Shown piece by piece: positions 19,245 through 27,834 of a DNA stretch of 64,000 nucleotides. Source of the DNA: Pseudomonadota bacterium (GTDB lineage: Bacteria > Pseudomonadota > Gammaproteobacteria > Burkholderiales > Burkholderiaceae_C); NCBI GenBank assembly GCA_020161145.1, contig JAIUPQ010000002.1, forward strand, positions 62,001 through 126,000, written 5' to 3'. How positions within the stretch are numbered: position 1 is the first letter of the stretch; every line of letters begins with the position of its first letter. The notes below the pieces were generated by a model that worked only from the letters and a program-made list of their open reading frames with translations, did no database searches and was not told where the DNA came from. A program made the position numbers and the translations under genes.

Positions 19245-19284
19245 GCCCCCGGTCGCAGCGTGCGCTGCTGCCATACTCGGGGCC

Positions 19285-19833
19285 ATGTTTGAACCCAACC
19301 GCCACCGCTACACCTTGCCCGCCATTGCGCTGCATTGGTTGCTGGCCCTGGGCCTGATCGGCACCTTTGCCATGGGCCTGTACATGAGTGACCTGCCGCT
19401 GTCACCGCAGCGCCTGCGTTTGTACAACTGGCACAAATGGGCCGGCATCTGCATCCTGCTGCTGACGCTGCTGCGACTGGGTTGGCGCCTCAAGAGTCCG
19501 CCGCCACCGCTGCCCCAGGCGGTGATGCTGGCCATGCCCGACTGGCAGCGCATCGTCATGCACGCCACCCACCACCTGTTGTACCTGATGTGCCTGGTCG
19601 TGCCGCTGGTGGGCTGGGCCTACAGCTCGGCGGCGGGCTTTCCGGTGGTGCTGTTCGGCCTGTGGCAGTTACCCGACTTCGTGCCTGTGGGCAAGGCGCT
19701 GGCCGAGCTCATCAAGCCCTGGCACGAGGCCACGGCCTGGTTGCTGGTGGCCCTGGTGCTGTTGCATGTGGCCGGCGTGGTCAAACATGTGGTCTTTGAG
19801 CGTGATGGCTTGTTCAGGAGGATGTGGCCATGA
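19285..19833 (+). CDS. Cytochrome b561-family membrane protein
   Basis: A 182-residue four-helix membrane protein of the bacterial cytochrome b561 (CybB) family. The haem-ligand histidines are in the helices containing LHWLLAL, WHKWAGI, HATHHLLYL and LLHVAGVVKH. It should oxidise quinol and move electrons across the inner membrane. ATG at 19285 fits the usual N-terminus (HRYTLPAIALHW). The stop overlaps the start of the YceI gene by four bases (ATGA). Cytochrome b561 next to YceI is a frequent pairing, and YceI proteins bind polyprenyl quinone-like lipids. Confidence 0.92.
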   Translation: MFEPNRHRYTLPAIALHWLLALGLIGTFAMGLYMSDLPLSPQRLRLYNWHKWAGICILLLTLLRLGWRLKSPPPPLPQAVMLAMPDWQRIVMHATHHLLYLMCLVVPLVGWAYSSAAGFPVVLFGLWQLPDFVPVGKALAELIKPWHEATAWLLVALVLLHVAGVVKHVVFERDGLFRRMWP

Positions 19834-20360
19834 AGAACTTGTTTGCGGCCTTGTGTCTGGCGCTCCCCGCCCTGGTGGTCCAGGCCCAGGGGGTGGCGCT
19901 GGCCGAGAGCCGGATTGAATTCACCTCGCGCCAGATGGGCGTGCCCGTTCAGGGCCGCTTTGCCCGCTTCACGGCCGACGTGACCTTCGACACCGCCAAA
20001 CCCGAGGCCAGCCGTGCCAGGCTCGACGTGGACATGGCCAGCGCCACCATGGGCGTGGCCGACATCGACGCCGAGCTGCGCAAGCCCGAGTGGTTCGACA
20101 GCGCCCGCCATCCGCGCGCCACCTTCATGGCCAGCCGCATCAGCGGCAGTGGTGGTGCGCTGCGAGCCGAAGGCACGCTGACCATCAAGGGCGTGGCACG
20201 GCCCGTGACCGTGCCCGTCACCGTCAAAGACGGCGTGGCCAGCGGCCAGTTCGCCATTCCCCGGCTGGCCTACAAGATCGGCGGCGGCGACTGGGGGGAC
20301 ACCTCCGTCGTGGCCGACGAAGTCCAAGTGCGTTTCACCCTCAAACTGACTCCCCGATGA
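19830..20360 (+). CDS. YceI-family periplasmic lipid-binding protein, first copy
   Basis: A 176-residue protein with a signal peptide (MKNLFAALCLALPALVVQAQ) and a lipocalin-like YceI fold. Conserved elements are RIEFTSRQMGVPVQGRFARF, the VDMASATMGVADIDAELR helix region, WFDSARHPRATFMASRI and the TLTIKGVARPVTVPV strand. It is coupled to the upstream cytochrome b561 by an ATGA overlap. The family binds long isoprenoid or polyprenyl ligands in the periplasm. A second YceI gene follows. Confidence 0.9.
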   Translation: MKNLFAALCLALPALVVQAQGVALAESRIEFTSRQMGVPVQGRFARFTADVTFDTAKPEASRARLDVDMASATMGVADIDAELRKPEWFDSARHPRATFMASRISGSGGALRAEGTLTIKGVARPVTVPVTVKDGVASGQFAIPRLAYKIGGGDWGDTSVVADEVQVRFTLKLTPR

Positions 20361-20374
20361 AAGGACTTTTCTTC

Positions 20375-20944
20375 ATGCGTCTACTGCCTCTTGCACTGCT
20401 GGCTGTTGCCGGCGCCGCCGCCGCCGAACCGGTCACTTACAAGATCGACCCCATGCACACCTTCACGCACTTCGCCGTGCGCCACTTCGATGCCGCCACC
20501 ATCCGGGGCCGCTTCGACAAGAAGGACGGTGAGGTCACCATCGACCGCGCGGCCGGCACGGGCAGCGCACGCATCAGCGTGGACGTGAACTCCCTCAGCA
20601 CCGGCGTGCCGCAGTTCGACAAACACCTGCTGAGCAACGACTTCTTCGACGCCCGCCAATACCCCACCATGACCTTCGAGGGCAACCAGTTCACCTTCGA
20701 CGGCGACAAGGTGGCCAGCGTCGCCGGCCAGCTCACCATGCATGGCCAGACCCAACCGCTGACGCTCAAGGCCACGCACTTCGGCTGCTACCAGAACCCC
20801 ATGCTCAAGCGTGAGGTTTGCGGCGGCGACTTCGAGGCCACCATCGACCGCACCCAGTGGGGCATGGCCTACGGCGTGCTGCTGGGCCAGCCCAAGCAGG
20901 TTCAGTTGCACATCCAGATCGAAGCCGTCAGACAGCAACCCTAA
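20375..20944 (+). CDS. YceI-family periplasmic lipid-binding protein, second copy
   Basis: A 189-residue protein with signal peptide MRLLPLALLAVAGAAAA and the full YceI pattern: YKIDPMHTFTHFAVRHF, VDVNSLSTGVPQFDKHL, FFDARQYPTMTFEGNQF and GQLTMHGQTQPLTLKA. ATG at 20375 is chosen because AAAGGA sits about ten bases upstream. An in-frame ATG at 20357 overlaps the previous stop and would add six residues (MKGLFF). Two cysteines near residues 143 and 152 (HFGCYQNPMLKREVCGG) may form a disulfide. It is probably co-transcribed with cytochrome b561 and the first YceI gene. Confidence 0.9.
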   Translation: MRLLPLALLAVAGAAAAEPVTYKIDPMHTFTHFAVRHFDAATIRGRFDKKDGEVTIDRAAGTGSARISVDVNSLSTGVPQFDKHLLSNDFFDARQYPTMTFEGNQFTFDGDKVASVAGQLTMHGQTQPLTLKATHFGCYQNPMLKREVCGGDFEATIDRTQWGMAYGVLLGQPKQVQLHIQIEAVRQQP

Positions 20945-20947
20945 ACC

Positions 20948-21856
20948 ATGGACACCCGCGCCCCGGTCGATGCCCGCGCCGGGGCGCTGATGGTGGGGCT
21001 GTGCTTCATCTGGGCGCTGCAGCAGATTGCCATCAAGGCGGCCGCGCCCGACGCGCCGGCCGTGCTGCAAATCGGGCTGCGCTCGGCCTTGTCGGCCCTG
21101 TTGGTGGCGCTGGTCATGTGGCGCACCGGCCAGCGGCCCGACTGGCGCGGCCATGGCCGCGCCGGCGCGCTGGTGGGCCTGCTCTTTGGCGCCGAGTTCT
21201 GGCTGCTGGGTGAGGCGCTGCACCTGACCACGGCCTCGCATGCCGTGGTCTTTCTCTACACCGCACCCATTTTTGCCGCCATGGGCCTGCACCGCTGGGT
21301 GCCTGGTGAGCGGTTGCACGGTGTGCAGTGGCTGGGCATTGCGCTGGCGTTTGGCGGCATTGCCGTGGCCTTCGCCCGCACGCCGGCCACGGGCGGCGCC
21401 ACCTCGCTGGCCGGTGATGCGCTGGCGCTGGCCGCCGGTGCCGCCTGGGGCGCCACCACGGTGGCGGTGCGGGCCACCGGCCTGTCCAACGCGCCGGCCA
21501 CCGAAACCCTGCTTTACCAACTGCTGGGCGCCACCGTGCTGCTGCTGGCCGTGGCGGTGCTCACCGGCCAGGCGCAGTTGCGGCCCACGCCGCTGGCGCT
21601 GTCCAGCATTGCCTTCCAGGCCGTGGTGGTCTCGTTTGCCAGCTACCTCGCGTGGTTCCGGTTGCTGCGCCGCTACCAGGCGGCCACGCTGGGCGTGTTC
21701 TCGTTTTTGACGCCGCCGCTGGGCGTGGCGCTGGGCGCGCTGCTGCTGGGCGAGCCGCTGGAGCGCGCCTTCATCCAGGGCGCCGTGCTGGTGCTGGCCG
21801 GTGTGGTGGTGGTCAGCGGCTACCCGCTGTGGGCAAGGCGCCGCCGCCCTCGCTGA
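20948..21856 (+). CDS. EamA/DMT-family transporter
   Basis: A 302-residue membrane protein with about ten hydrophobic helices in two EamA repeats, for example ALMVGLCFIWALQQIAIKAA at the start and the later AFQAVVVSFASYLAWFRLLR helix. It begins three bases after the stop of the second YceI gene and so is likely the last gene of that operon. The substrate is not predictable. It is not a close paralogue of the EamA gene at 3667-4584; the N-terminal sequences differ. Confidence 0.85.
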   Translation: MDTRAPVDARAGALMVGLCFIWALQQIAIKAAAPDAPAVLQIGLRSALSALLVALVMWRTGQRPDWRGHGRAGALVGLLFGAEFWLLGEALHLTTASHAVVFLYTAPIFAAMGLHRWVPGERLHGVQWLGIALAFGGIAVAFARTPATGGATSLAGDALALAAGAAWGATTVAVRATGLSNAPATETLLYQLLGATVLLLAVAVLTGQAQLRPTPLALSSIAFQAVVVSFASYLAWFRLLRRYQAATLGVFSFLTPPLGVALGALLLGEPLERAFIQGAVLVLAGVVVVSGYPLWARRRRPR

Positions 21857-21887
21857 AAGACAGCAAGGGGGCGGCGCGCGGCCCCGG

Positions 21888-22664
21888 TCAGAGCGCCTCG
21901 GTGGCAGCCGTCTCGGCCAGCCGCTCGGCGTCCCGGCGGCCAAAGAGCCAGAACATCGTGGGCGTCAGAAAGGTGTCGAGCAGCGTGGCACTGACCAGGC
22001 CGGCAAAGATCACCACCGCCACGGGGTGCAGCACCTCGGTGCCGGGCCGCTCGGCCTCGAACAGCAGCGGCGCCAGCGCGAAAGCGGTCACCAGCGCCGT
22101 CATCAGCACCGGTGCCAATCGCTCCAGCGAACCGCGCACGATCAGCGGCAGGCCGAACGCTTCACCCTCGAAGCGCATCAGGTTGATGTCGTGGCTGACC
22201 TTGAGGATGCCGTTGCGCACCGAGATGCCGGCCAGGGTCATGAAGCCCACCCGCGCCGCCACCGACAGCCGCACCGACTGACAGCGGCTGTAGAGCACCA
22301 CGAACATCAACACCAGCGAGACGATGGACAGCAGGCCCACCAGCCGTGACGCCTCCTCCTGGGCCTGGAACTGGCCGCCCAGCGTGATGAAGTAACCCTC
22401 GGGCAACGTGCTCTGGGCCACCACCGCGCGGATGTCGGTCACCACATCGGACAGCGCGCGGCCCGAGGCGTTGGCCGACAGCACGACGCGCCGCTTGCCG
22501 TCGTCTCGGCTGATCTGGTTGGGCCCGTCACCGTCCTCGAAGGTGGCGATCCGGGCCAGCGGCACGCGGCCCGCGGGCGTCTCGATCTGCAGGTCGGCAA
22601 TGGTCACCTCGGGCATCTGCTTGATCAGCACCTCGGCCTGGCGTGCCAGCGCCGTGGTCACCAC
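21888..22664 (-). pseudogene. czcA: czcA remnant (C-terminal part of a heavy-metal RND pump)
   Basis: This frame gives about 258 residues matching the C-terminal quarter of CzcA/CusA-type proton-driven efflux pumps, normally about 1040 residues. Recognisable parts are GDGPNQISRDDGKRRVVLSA, LPEGYFITLGGQFQAQEEAS, GISVRNGILKVSHDINLMRF and SLERLAPVLMTALVTAFALA. A segment of roughly 30 residues, covering a membrane helix, is missing between LMFVVLYSR and VGFMTLAGISVRN. The first three quarters of the gene are absent, and the remainder is joined in frame to the end of a czcB remnant. It cannot form a working pump. Confidence 0.85.
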
Positions 22665-23148
22665 GCGTGGCTCGACTCACTCGGGCTCGGCCTTGACCCA
22701 GATGATGGTCTGGTTGGCCGGGCTTTTTTCATCAGCGCCGCCAGCGGCACGGCCATGCCTTGCTGCGTGCGGCGCGTCTGCACGTAGACGCGCACCGGCT
22801 GGCCCACGGCCAGCGTGGCATCAAAAGCCAGCGCCTCGATGCGCAGCCGTGCCGGATTCACCACCTCAAACACCGTCTCGCGCGCATCCACCACCTGCCC
22901 GGCCACGGCACGTGCGGCCGAGACCACGCCTGTCACTGGCGCCACCAGCGCCTCGCCGGCCGGGCTCGATCCGGCCCGCATTCAGCGGTTGCGCCAGGCC
23001 GCCGGCGTTCGGACCCATCATCACCATGGCGTTGAGCTCCACCGTGCGCGGCAACGCGGAGGCGGTGGTGGCCAGGGTGCGCACGCCCAGGCGGCGCTGG
23101 GGCGGCCCTCAGGCTGAGGGCGAGGGTCATCACTTGCAGCGTCTTCAT
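22658..23148 (-). pseudogene. czcB: czcB remnant (RND periplasmic adaptor)
   Basis: An ATG at 23148 with a good ribosome site (AAGGAG) opens a signal-peptide-like start (MKTLQVMTLALSL). The adaptor sequence then continues only by changing frames: TLATTASALPRTVELNAMVM and GPNAGG in one frame, then GEALVAPVTGVVSAARAVAG and VVDARETVFEVVNPARL in another, then SPANQTIIWVKAEPE in a third, ending in TGA near 22677. These pieces follow the order of a CzcB-type membrane fusion protein but with deletions and at least two frameshifts. The gene is therefore broken. Downstream sequence passes directly into the czcA remnant. Confidence 0.8.
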
Positions 23149-23186
23149 GCCACGGCTCCTTGGCGGCCGGCGCGCAGCCGGCGCGA

Positions 23187-23441
23187 TCAGGGGGCGGCAG
23201 CCCAGGCCGTGTACGCCCACCCGGCGGGGCCGTGGGTGGCCTCGCCGGCCTGGGGTGCGGCGGCCAGCTTGCCGGCTTCGGCCTTGGATGTGTCCGCCGG
23301 GCTGCCGGCATGCTGGTGGCTGTGGTGGCCCACATGCTCGGCCGCCGGGCTGGCCTCGTGCGCGCAGTAAGGCGCCACTGCTGCCCAGCCAAACTGCAGG
23401 GGCAGCAGGGTGAGCAGGAGCATGACCAGCCAGCGGCGCAT
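23187..23441 (-). CDS. czcI: CzcI-like small periplasmic metal-responsive protein
   Basis: An 84-residue protein with signal peptide MRRWLVMLLLTLLPLQFGWA and a histidine-rich stretch (HVGHHSHQHAG), as in CzcI proteins that precede czcCBA operons. The ATG at 23441 overlaps the stop of the P-type ATPase gene by one base (TGATG). Typical CzcI proteins end in a cysteine-containing segment (DADC...CH). Here the C-terminus instead reads GPAGWAYTAWAAAP, which suggests a frameshift or truncation at the end. Because the following czcB and czcA genes are broken and czcC is missing, this gene may be a leftover of the same decay. Confidence 0.7.
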   Translation of the reverse strand: MRRWLVMLLLTLLPLQFGWAAVAPYCAHEASPAAEHVGHHSHQHAGSPADTSKAEAGKLAAAPQAGEATHGPAGWAYTAWAAAP

Positions 23442-25717
23442 CAGGGCGCTGTAGCAGTGGCCGGCGGGGCGTCGGCCCCACGCAGCAGCCGCAGCCCGTT
23501 GAAGACCACCAGCAGGCTGGCGCCCATGTCGGCAAACACAGCCATCCACATGGTGGCGTTGCCGGCCACGGCCAGCACCAGGAAGACGGCCTTGATGGCC
23601 AGCGCCAGCACGATGTTCTGCCACAGCACGGCATGCGTGCGGCGCGACAGGCGCACCGTCTCGGGCACGCGACGCAGGTCGTCGTTCATGATGACCACGT
23701 CGGCCGCCTCGCTGGCGGTGTGGGTGCCGGCCTGGCCCATGGCAAAGCCCACGTGGGCGGCGGCCAGCGCGGGGGCATCGTTGATGCCATCGCCCACCAT
23801 GCCCACGGTGTGGCCGCCGGCAGCCAGCGCGTGCACGGCGTCCAGCTTCTGTTGCGGCAGCAGGCCGGCCTGCACCTCACTCACCCCGGCCTGGGCCGCA
23901 ATGGCCTGGGCGGTGGCGGGGTTGTCGCCGGTCATCATCACCGGGGTGATGCCCAGGGCCAGCAGCTCGCGCACGGCGGCCTGGGAGGTGGGCTTGATGG
24001 CGTCGGCCACGGCAAAGAGGGCCAGCACGCCGTCGGCGTCGGCCAGCAGCGTGACCGTGCGGCCTTGCTGCTCATGCCCCTGCATCCGGGCCTCCAGGGC
24101 GGGGGTGCATTGGCCGCGCTCTTCGATCCAGCGGTGGTTGGCCAGCGCGAGCGCCCGCCCGTCCACGTGGCCTTGCGTGCCCCGGCCGGGTTCGGCCGCA
24201 AAGTCCGCCACCTCCAGCGGCGTGGCGTCCAGCCCCTGGGCGATGGCCTTGGACACCGGGTGGTCGGAGCGCGCCGCCAGGCTGGCGGCCAGCGCCCGCA
24301 CCTGGCCTTCGTCGGCGCCCGCGCGCAGCACCTCATGCGCCACCAGGCGCGGGCGGCCCTCGGTCAGGGTGCCGGTCTTGTCCAGCGCCATGCGGGTCAG
24401 CTTGCGGGCGTCTTCCAGGTAGACGCCACCCTTGATGAGGATGCCGCGCCGCGCCGCCGCCGCCAGGCCGCTGACCACGGTGACCGGCGTGGCGATGACC
24501 AGCGCGCAGGGGCAGGCGATGACCAGCAGCACCAACGCCTTGTACAGCGCCACCGTCCAGGTCCAGCCGGCCAGCCACGGCCCCAGCAGCGCCACCGCCA
24601 GCGCAATGGCGAACACGGCCGGCGTGTAGATGGCGGCAAAGCGATCGACCATGCGCTGGGTGGGCGCCCGCGCGCCCTGGGCCTGCTCCACCGCATGGAT
24701 GATGCGTGCCAGCACGGTGTCGCTGGCCGGGGCCGTCACCTCGTAGTCCAGCGCCCCATGCTGGTTGATGGTGCCGGCAAAGACGTCGTCGCCCGGGCCT
24801 TTATCTACCGGCACGCTCTCGCCGGTGACGGGGGCCTGGTCGATGGCGCTGTGGCCAGCCACCACGCGGCCGTCCAGCGCCAGCCGCTCGCCGGGCTTGA
24901 CGCGCACCACGGCGCCCACGGCGATGCCGGTGGCCAGTTCGCTGCGCCAACTGCCATCGGCCTGGCGCACCTCGGCTTGCGCAGGGGCCAGATCGAGCAG
25001 GCTTTTGATGGCGTTGCGGGCACGGTCCACGGCGCGGGCTTCGATCAGCTCGGCCAGTGCATAGAGCGCCATCACCATGGCCGCCTCGGCCCATTGGCCG
25101 ATCAGGAAGGCGCCTGTGACGGCCACCGTCATCAGCGCGGTGATGCCCAGTTGCCCGCGCAGCAGCGCCGCCAGCCCTTTGCGGTAGACGCCCAGGCCGG
25201 CCAGCGCAATGGCCGCGCCGGCCACGGCCATGCTGACCACCTGCCAGGTGCGCGTTTCGGGGGTGAAGAAGTGGATCAGCTCGGCCGCCAGGGCCAGGGC
25301 CAGCGCCAGCCCCAGCTTGGTCAGCTCGCGGCGCTGCTGGCGCTGGGTGTCGGCGGCGCTGACCGGCTGGGCCAGGCGCTCGGTCTTCAGGCCCGTGGCG
25401 GCAATGGCCTGCTCCACGGCCGGCCAGGCGGCCTCGGGTGCCTGCACGCCCACGGTGCGCGCGGCCAGGTCAAAGCGCAGCGCGGTGACCGCCGCCATGC
25501 CTTCCAGCGCGCGGCGCACCTGGCTTTCTTCGGCCGCGCAGTCCATGTCGGCGATGCGCAGCAGCAGCGCGCCGGGCAGGGGCGGGGTGGCCGGCGTGGC
25601 CGACACGGGCGCTGCGGGGGCGCACGCGCCGTGGCTGCAGCAGCCGCTGTCGGCCGGTGGGTGAGCGTGGGGGTGATCGTGGTCGCCGTGCGCAGGCGAC
25701 GAAGACAAGGCGTTCAT
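23441..25717 (-). CDS. cadA: Heavy-metal translocating P-type ATPase (Zn/Cd/Pb type)
   Basis: A 758-residue P1B-type ATPase that exports divalent soft metals from the cytoplasm. The N-terminus is rich in histidine and cysteine (HGDHDHPHAHPPADSGCC), followed by a heavy-metal-associated domain with DMDCAAEE. Further motifs are CPCALVIATP in the membrane metal site, DKTGTLTEG with the phosphorylated aspartate, SDHPVSKA and GDGINDAPAL. The DMDC variant and CPC motif fit the ZntA/CadA group. The gene starts at ATG 25717 and is preceded by a MerR-type promoter (25743-25773). CadR at 26718 is the likely regulator. The czcI-like gene is coupled to its stop. Confidence 0.93.
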   Translation of the reverse strand: MNALSSSPAHGDHDHPHAHPPADSGCCSHGACAPAAPVSATPATPPLPGALLLRIADMDCAAEESQVRRALEGMAAVTALRFDLAARTVGVQAPEAAWPAVEQAIAATGLKTERLAQPVSAADTQRQQRRELTKLGLALALALAAELIHFFTPETRTWQVVSMAVAGAAIALAGLGVYRKGLAALLRGQLGITALMTVAVTGAFLIGQWAEAAMVMALYALAELIEARAVDRARNAIKSLLDLAPAQAEVRQADGSWRSELATGIAVGAVVRVKPGERLALDGRVVAGHSAIDQAPVTGESVPVDKGPGDDVFAGTINQHGALDYEVTAPASDTVLARIIHAVEQAQGARAPTQRMVDRFAAIYTPAVFAIALAVALLGPWLAGWTWTVALYKALVLLVIACPCALVIATPVTVVSGLAAAARRGILIKGGVYLEDARKLTRMALDKTGTLTEGRPRLVAHEVLRAGADEGQVRALAASLAARSDHPVSKAIAQGLDATPLEVADFAAEPGRGTQGHVDGRALALANHRWIEERGQCTPALEARMQGHEQQGRTVTLLADADGVLALFAVADAIKPTSQAAVRELLALGITPVMMTGDNPATAQAIAAQAGVSEVQAGLLPQQKLDAVHALAAGGHTVGMVGDGINDAPALAAAHVGFAMGQAGTHTASEAADVVIMNDDLRRVPETVRLSRRTHAVLWQNIVLALAIKAVFLVLAVAGNATMWMAVFADMGASLLVVFNGLRLLRGADAPPATATAP

Positions 25718-25742
25718 GACGGGATTCCAGAGTTCGAGATGG

Positions 25743-25773
25743 ATTGGAATCCCTGGAGTCAGTCCAGAGTCAA
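25743..25773 (-). promoter_or_regulatory. MerR/CadR-type promoter and operator of the P-type ATPase
   Basis: On the minus strand a TTGACT -35 box (25768-25773) and a TCCAAT -10 box (25743-25748) are separated by 19 bases, the long spacer typical of MerR-family promoters. The spacer contains a perfect inverted repeat, CTGGA-CTGAC-TCCAG (25753-25767), like ZntR and CadR operators. It lies 26 bases before the ATPase start and its -35 box includes the stop codon of the upstream phosphatase gene. Confidence 0.8.
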
Positions 25774-26510
25774 GCCGGTGGGCTGACAGGCGCTGCAGCA
25801 GGGGCTGCGACCGCTCGGCGCACCACCGCGTGGTAGCTGATGGCGCTCAAGGCCCAACACAGCCAGGCCGTCCACAACGTGTGGCTGGGGTAGTGGGCGC
25901 CTCGCACCATCTGCACCACGCCCACCATGGTGCCCGCGATGACGACGCCGGCCAGCCACCACGCCGCGGCCCGGGGCGCGCGGTTGCGCAGGGCGAACCA
26001 GCCCGGCAGGAAGGCAAACGCGGTGGACGCCGCGCCCGACGGGAAGCAATGCCCGGGGCCGCCATCCAGAACCCCTCTGGCCCAATGCGACACGTAATGC
26101 GCCGTGCCGCCGAACTCGGCCAGTGACCAGGGGCAACTGGTGGCGCTGATGCGCTTGAGCGCCAGGATCAGCACCGAACACAGCAGCGTGGTGCCCACCC
26201 ACCAAATCCGCTCGCGGTGGGTGAGCCGTCGCAAGACACCATATGGCTGCCAGATGCCCACCGCCAGGGCCGCCACGACCAGCCAGCCGACCACGCGACT
26301 GCCGCCATGCAGCACGTTGCTGGTCAACCAGTGGTCACGCCAGGCAAAACCGGCGGCCGTACCCCAGGCGCGCACCGCCACCAGATCCAGGCCGCTGCGA
26401 TCCCAGGCCAGCAGCAGCAAAAAGCCGGCCAGCAGCAGGGCGGCGTCCTGTGCGGCCGCAGGTGGGTGAGGCTCCGGGGATGTCGGGTTAGGGGTATGGT
26501 TGGCGGGCAT
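25770..26510 (-). CDS. PAP2-family membrane phosphatase
   Basis: A 246-residue membrane protein with the three PAP2 phosphatase motifs: KRISATSCPW, HCFPSGAAS with the proton-donor histidine region, and RGAHYPSHTLW with the nucleophilic histidine. Five to six hydrophobic helices surround them. It should remove phosphate from a lipid such as phosphatidate, undecaprenyl diphosphate or lipid A. The stop codon lies inside the -35 box of the ATPase promoter. The gene sits between the cadA promoter and cadR, although its function is not obviously linked to metals; similar PAP2 genes are found in Burkholderiales czc loci. The 207-base gap upstream holds no further gene. Confidence 0.85.
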   Translation of the reverse strand: MPANHTPNPTSPEPHPPAAAQDAALLLAGFLLLLAWDRSGLDLVAVRAWGTAAGFAWRDHWLTSNVLHGGSRVVGWLVVAALAVGIWQPYGVLRRLTHRERIWWVGTTLLCSVLILALKRISATSCPWSLAEFGGTAHYVSHWARGVLDGGPGHCFPSGAASTAFAFLPGWFALRNRAPRAAAWWLAGVVIAGTMVGVVQMVRGAHYPSHTLWTAWLCWALSAISYHAVVRRAVAAPAAAPVSPPA

Positions 26511-26717
26511 GGGACTGGCGGAGTGCGCGATAGTAGGTTTGTCGACATGCCGAAACCTTTATCTATCCTTAAGCCCGGCAGCGAACCGCCTGCTGCCGCT
26601 GGAGCCGCCAATGCCTGCTTTGAATTGCGCCCGTGACCTGCTTCACCGTTTGGGCGGCCGCGCGACGCGCCCGATCTCGCTGCCCTCGGGCGCGTCCGGC
26701 TGCCGGATGTAGGCGCC

Positions 26718-27182
26718 ATGCAGATCGGCGAACTGGCCCACGCCGCAGGCACGCCTGTGGACACCATCCGCTATTACGAGCGCCAGGGGCTGCTGCCTGC
26801 GCCTGCGCGCACGGCGAGCAACTACCGCGTGTATGAAGCGGCGCATCTGGAGCGGCTGCTGTTCATCCGCCACTGCCGCAACCTCGACCTCTCGCTGGAC
26901 GAGGTGCGCGCGCTGCTGGCCGTGCGCGACGCACCCGGCAGCGACTGCCACGCCGCCGACCGCGTGCTCGATGCCCACATCGGCCACGTCAGCCAGCGCA
27001 TCCGCGAGTTGCAGCAACTGGCGCGCGAGCTGAAGGCGCTGCGCGCCCAGTGCGCCAGCAGCCAGCAAGCCGAGGCCTGCGGCGTGCTCAGCGGGTTGTC
27101 GGTGGCGGCCAGTCAGGGCGGCGGCCGCGTGGGGGCCAAGGCCAGCCACGTGGGCGCGGTGCACAAGGAAGTGGCGCGCTGA
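26718..27182 (+). CDS. cadR: CadR/PbrR-type MerR-family regulator
   Basis: A 154-residue regulator with an N-terminal winged-helix MerR domain (MQIGELAHAAGTPVDTIRYY) and a coiled dimerisation helix. Metal-ligand cysteines of the CadR/PbrR group are visible at RHCRNLD near residue 53, GSDCHAADR near residue 76, and AQCASSQQAEACG near residues 113 to 121. It should sense Cd, Pb or Zn and switch on the promoter at 25743-25773. The histidine-rich C-terminal tail of some CadR proteins is reduced here to HVGAVHKEVAR. It is separated from its presumed target by the phosphatase gene on the other strand. Confidence 0.88.
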   Translation: MQIGELAHAAGTPVDTIRYYERQGLLPAPARTASNYRVYEAAHLERLLFIRHCRNLDLSLDEVRALLAVRDAPGSDCHAADRVLDAHIGHVSQRIRELQQLARELKALRAQCASSQQAEACGVLSGLSVAASQGGGRVGAKASHVGAVHKEVAR

Positions 27183-27185
27183 GGC

Positions 27186-27818
27186 TCAGCGTCCGCCGAC
27201 CAGTTGCGCCAGTGCAGCCGGCGTGTCCACGTCCAACAGGCAGCCGGGGTCGTCGACCGCGATGCGCACCATGGCCGCGCCGTGGGTGCGCAGCAGGTGA
27301 CGCGCGCCTTCGTCACCGCTGAGCGCGGCCAGCTCGGCGCGCCAGCAGGCGGCCAGGCCCACCGGGTGGCCGCGCTGCCCCGCGTGATAGGGCGCGGCCA
27401 GAGTGGCGCCGGCGCGCAGGGCGGCGGTGACGCGGGCCAGCGTGTCCGGCGCAATGCAGGGCATGTCGCCCAAGGCCACCACCCAACCTGCGGCCTGGGG
27501 CGTGGCGCGGATGCCGGTGGCCAGCGTGGTGCCCATGCCGTCCGCCTCGGGCGGGGTCTCGACGACCTCCACGGTCAGGCCGGCCAGCGCGCGCCGCAGC
27601 GCCGGCTGCTGCGGGCGGATCAGCACCAGGGTGCGGTCGGTGGCAGCGGCCAGCCGCCGCGCGCTGGCCACCACCATGGGTTCGCCGCCGGGCAGCGGCT
27701 GCAGCAGCTTGTCGCTGCCGAAGCGGCGGCTGTGGCCGGCGGCCAGCAGCAGGCCGACTACGGGGGCGGTTGCTCGGATGGAGGCAACATCGCATCGAAT
27801 GGGAGGTGGCTTGTCCAT
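27186..27818 (-). CDS. MobA/MocA-like nucleotidyltransferase
   Basis: A 210-residue protein with the NTP-transferase signature LLAAGHSRRFGSDK near residue 24, a metal-binding aspartate in VVALGDMPCIAP and a second in DDPGCLLDVDTP. This is the pattern of MocA-type enzymes that attach CMP to the molybdenum cofactor, and of related cofactor transferases. The selected start is ATG at 27818. No molybdenum enzyme gene is near, so the physiological partner is unknown. It converges on cadR with only three bases between the stop codons. Confidence 0.82.
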   Translation of the reverse strand: MDKPPPIRCDVASIRATAPVVGLLLAAGHSRRFGSDKLLQPLPGGEPMVVASARRLAAATDRTLVLIRPQQPALRRALAGLTVEVVETPPEADGMGTTLATGIRATPQAAGWVVALGDMPCIAPDTLARVTAALRAGATLAAPYHAGQRGHPVGLAACWRAELAALSGDEGARHLLRTHGAAMVRIAVDDPGCLLDVDTPAALAQLVGGR

Positions 27819-27834
27819 GGAATTCCAGGGGGCG

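Noticed and set aside
21888-22664. czcA fragment considered as a short functional RND protein
   Set aside because: It lacks three quarters of the pump and an internal membrane helix present in all homologues, and its start lies in broken czcB sequence.
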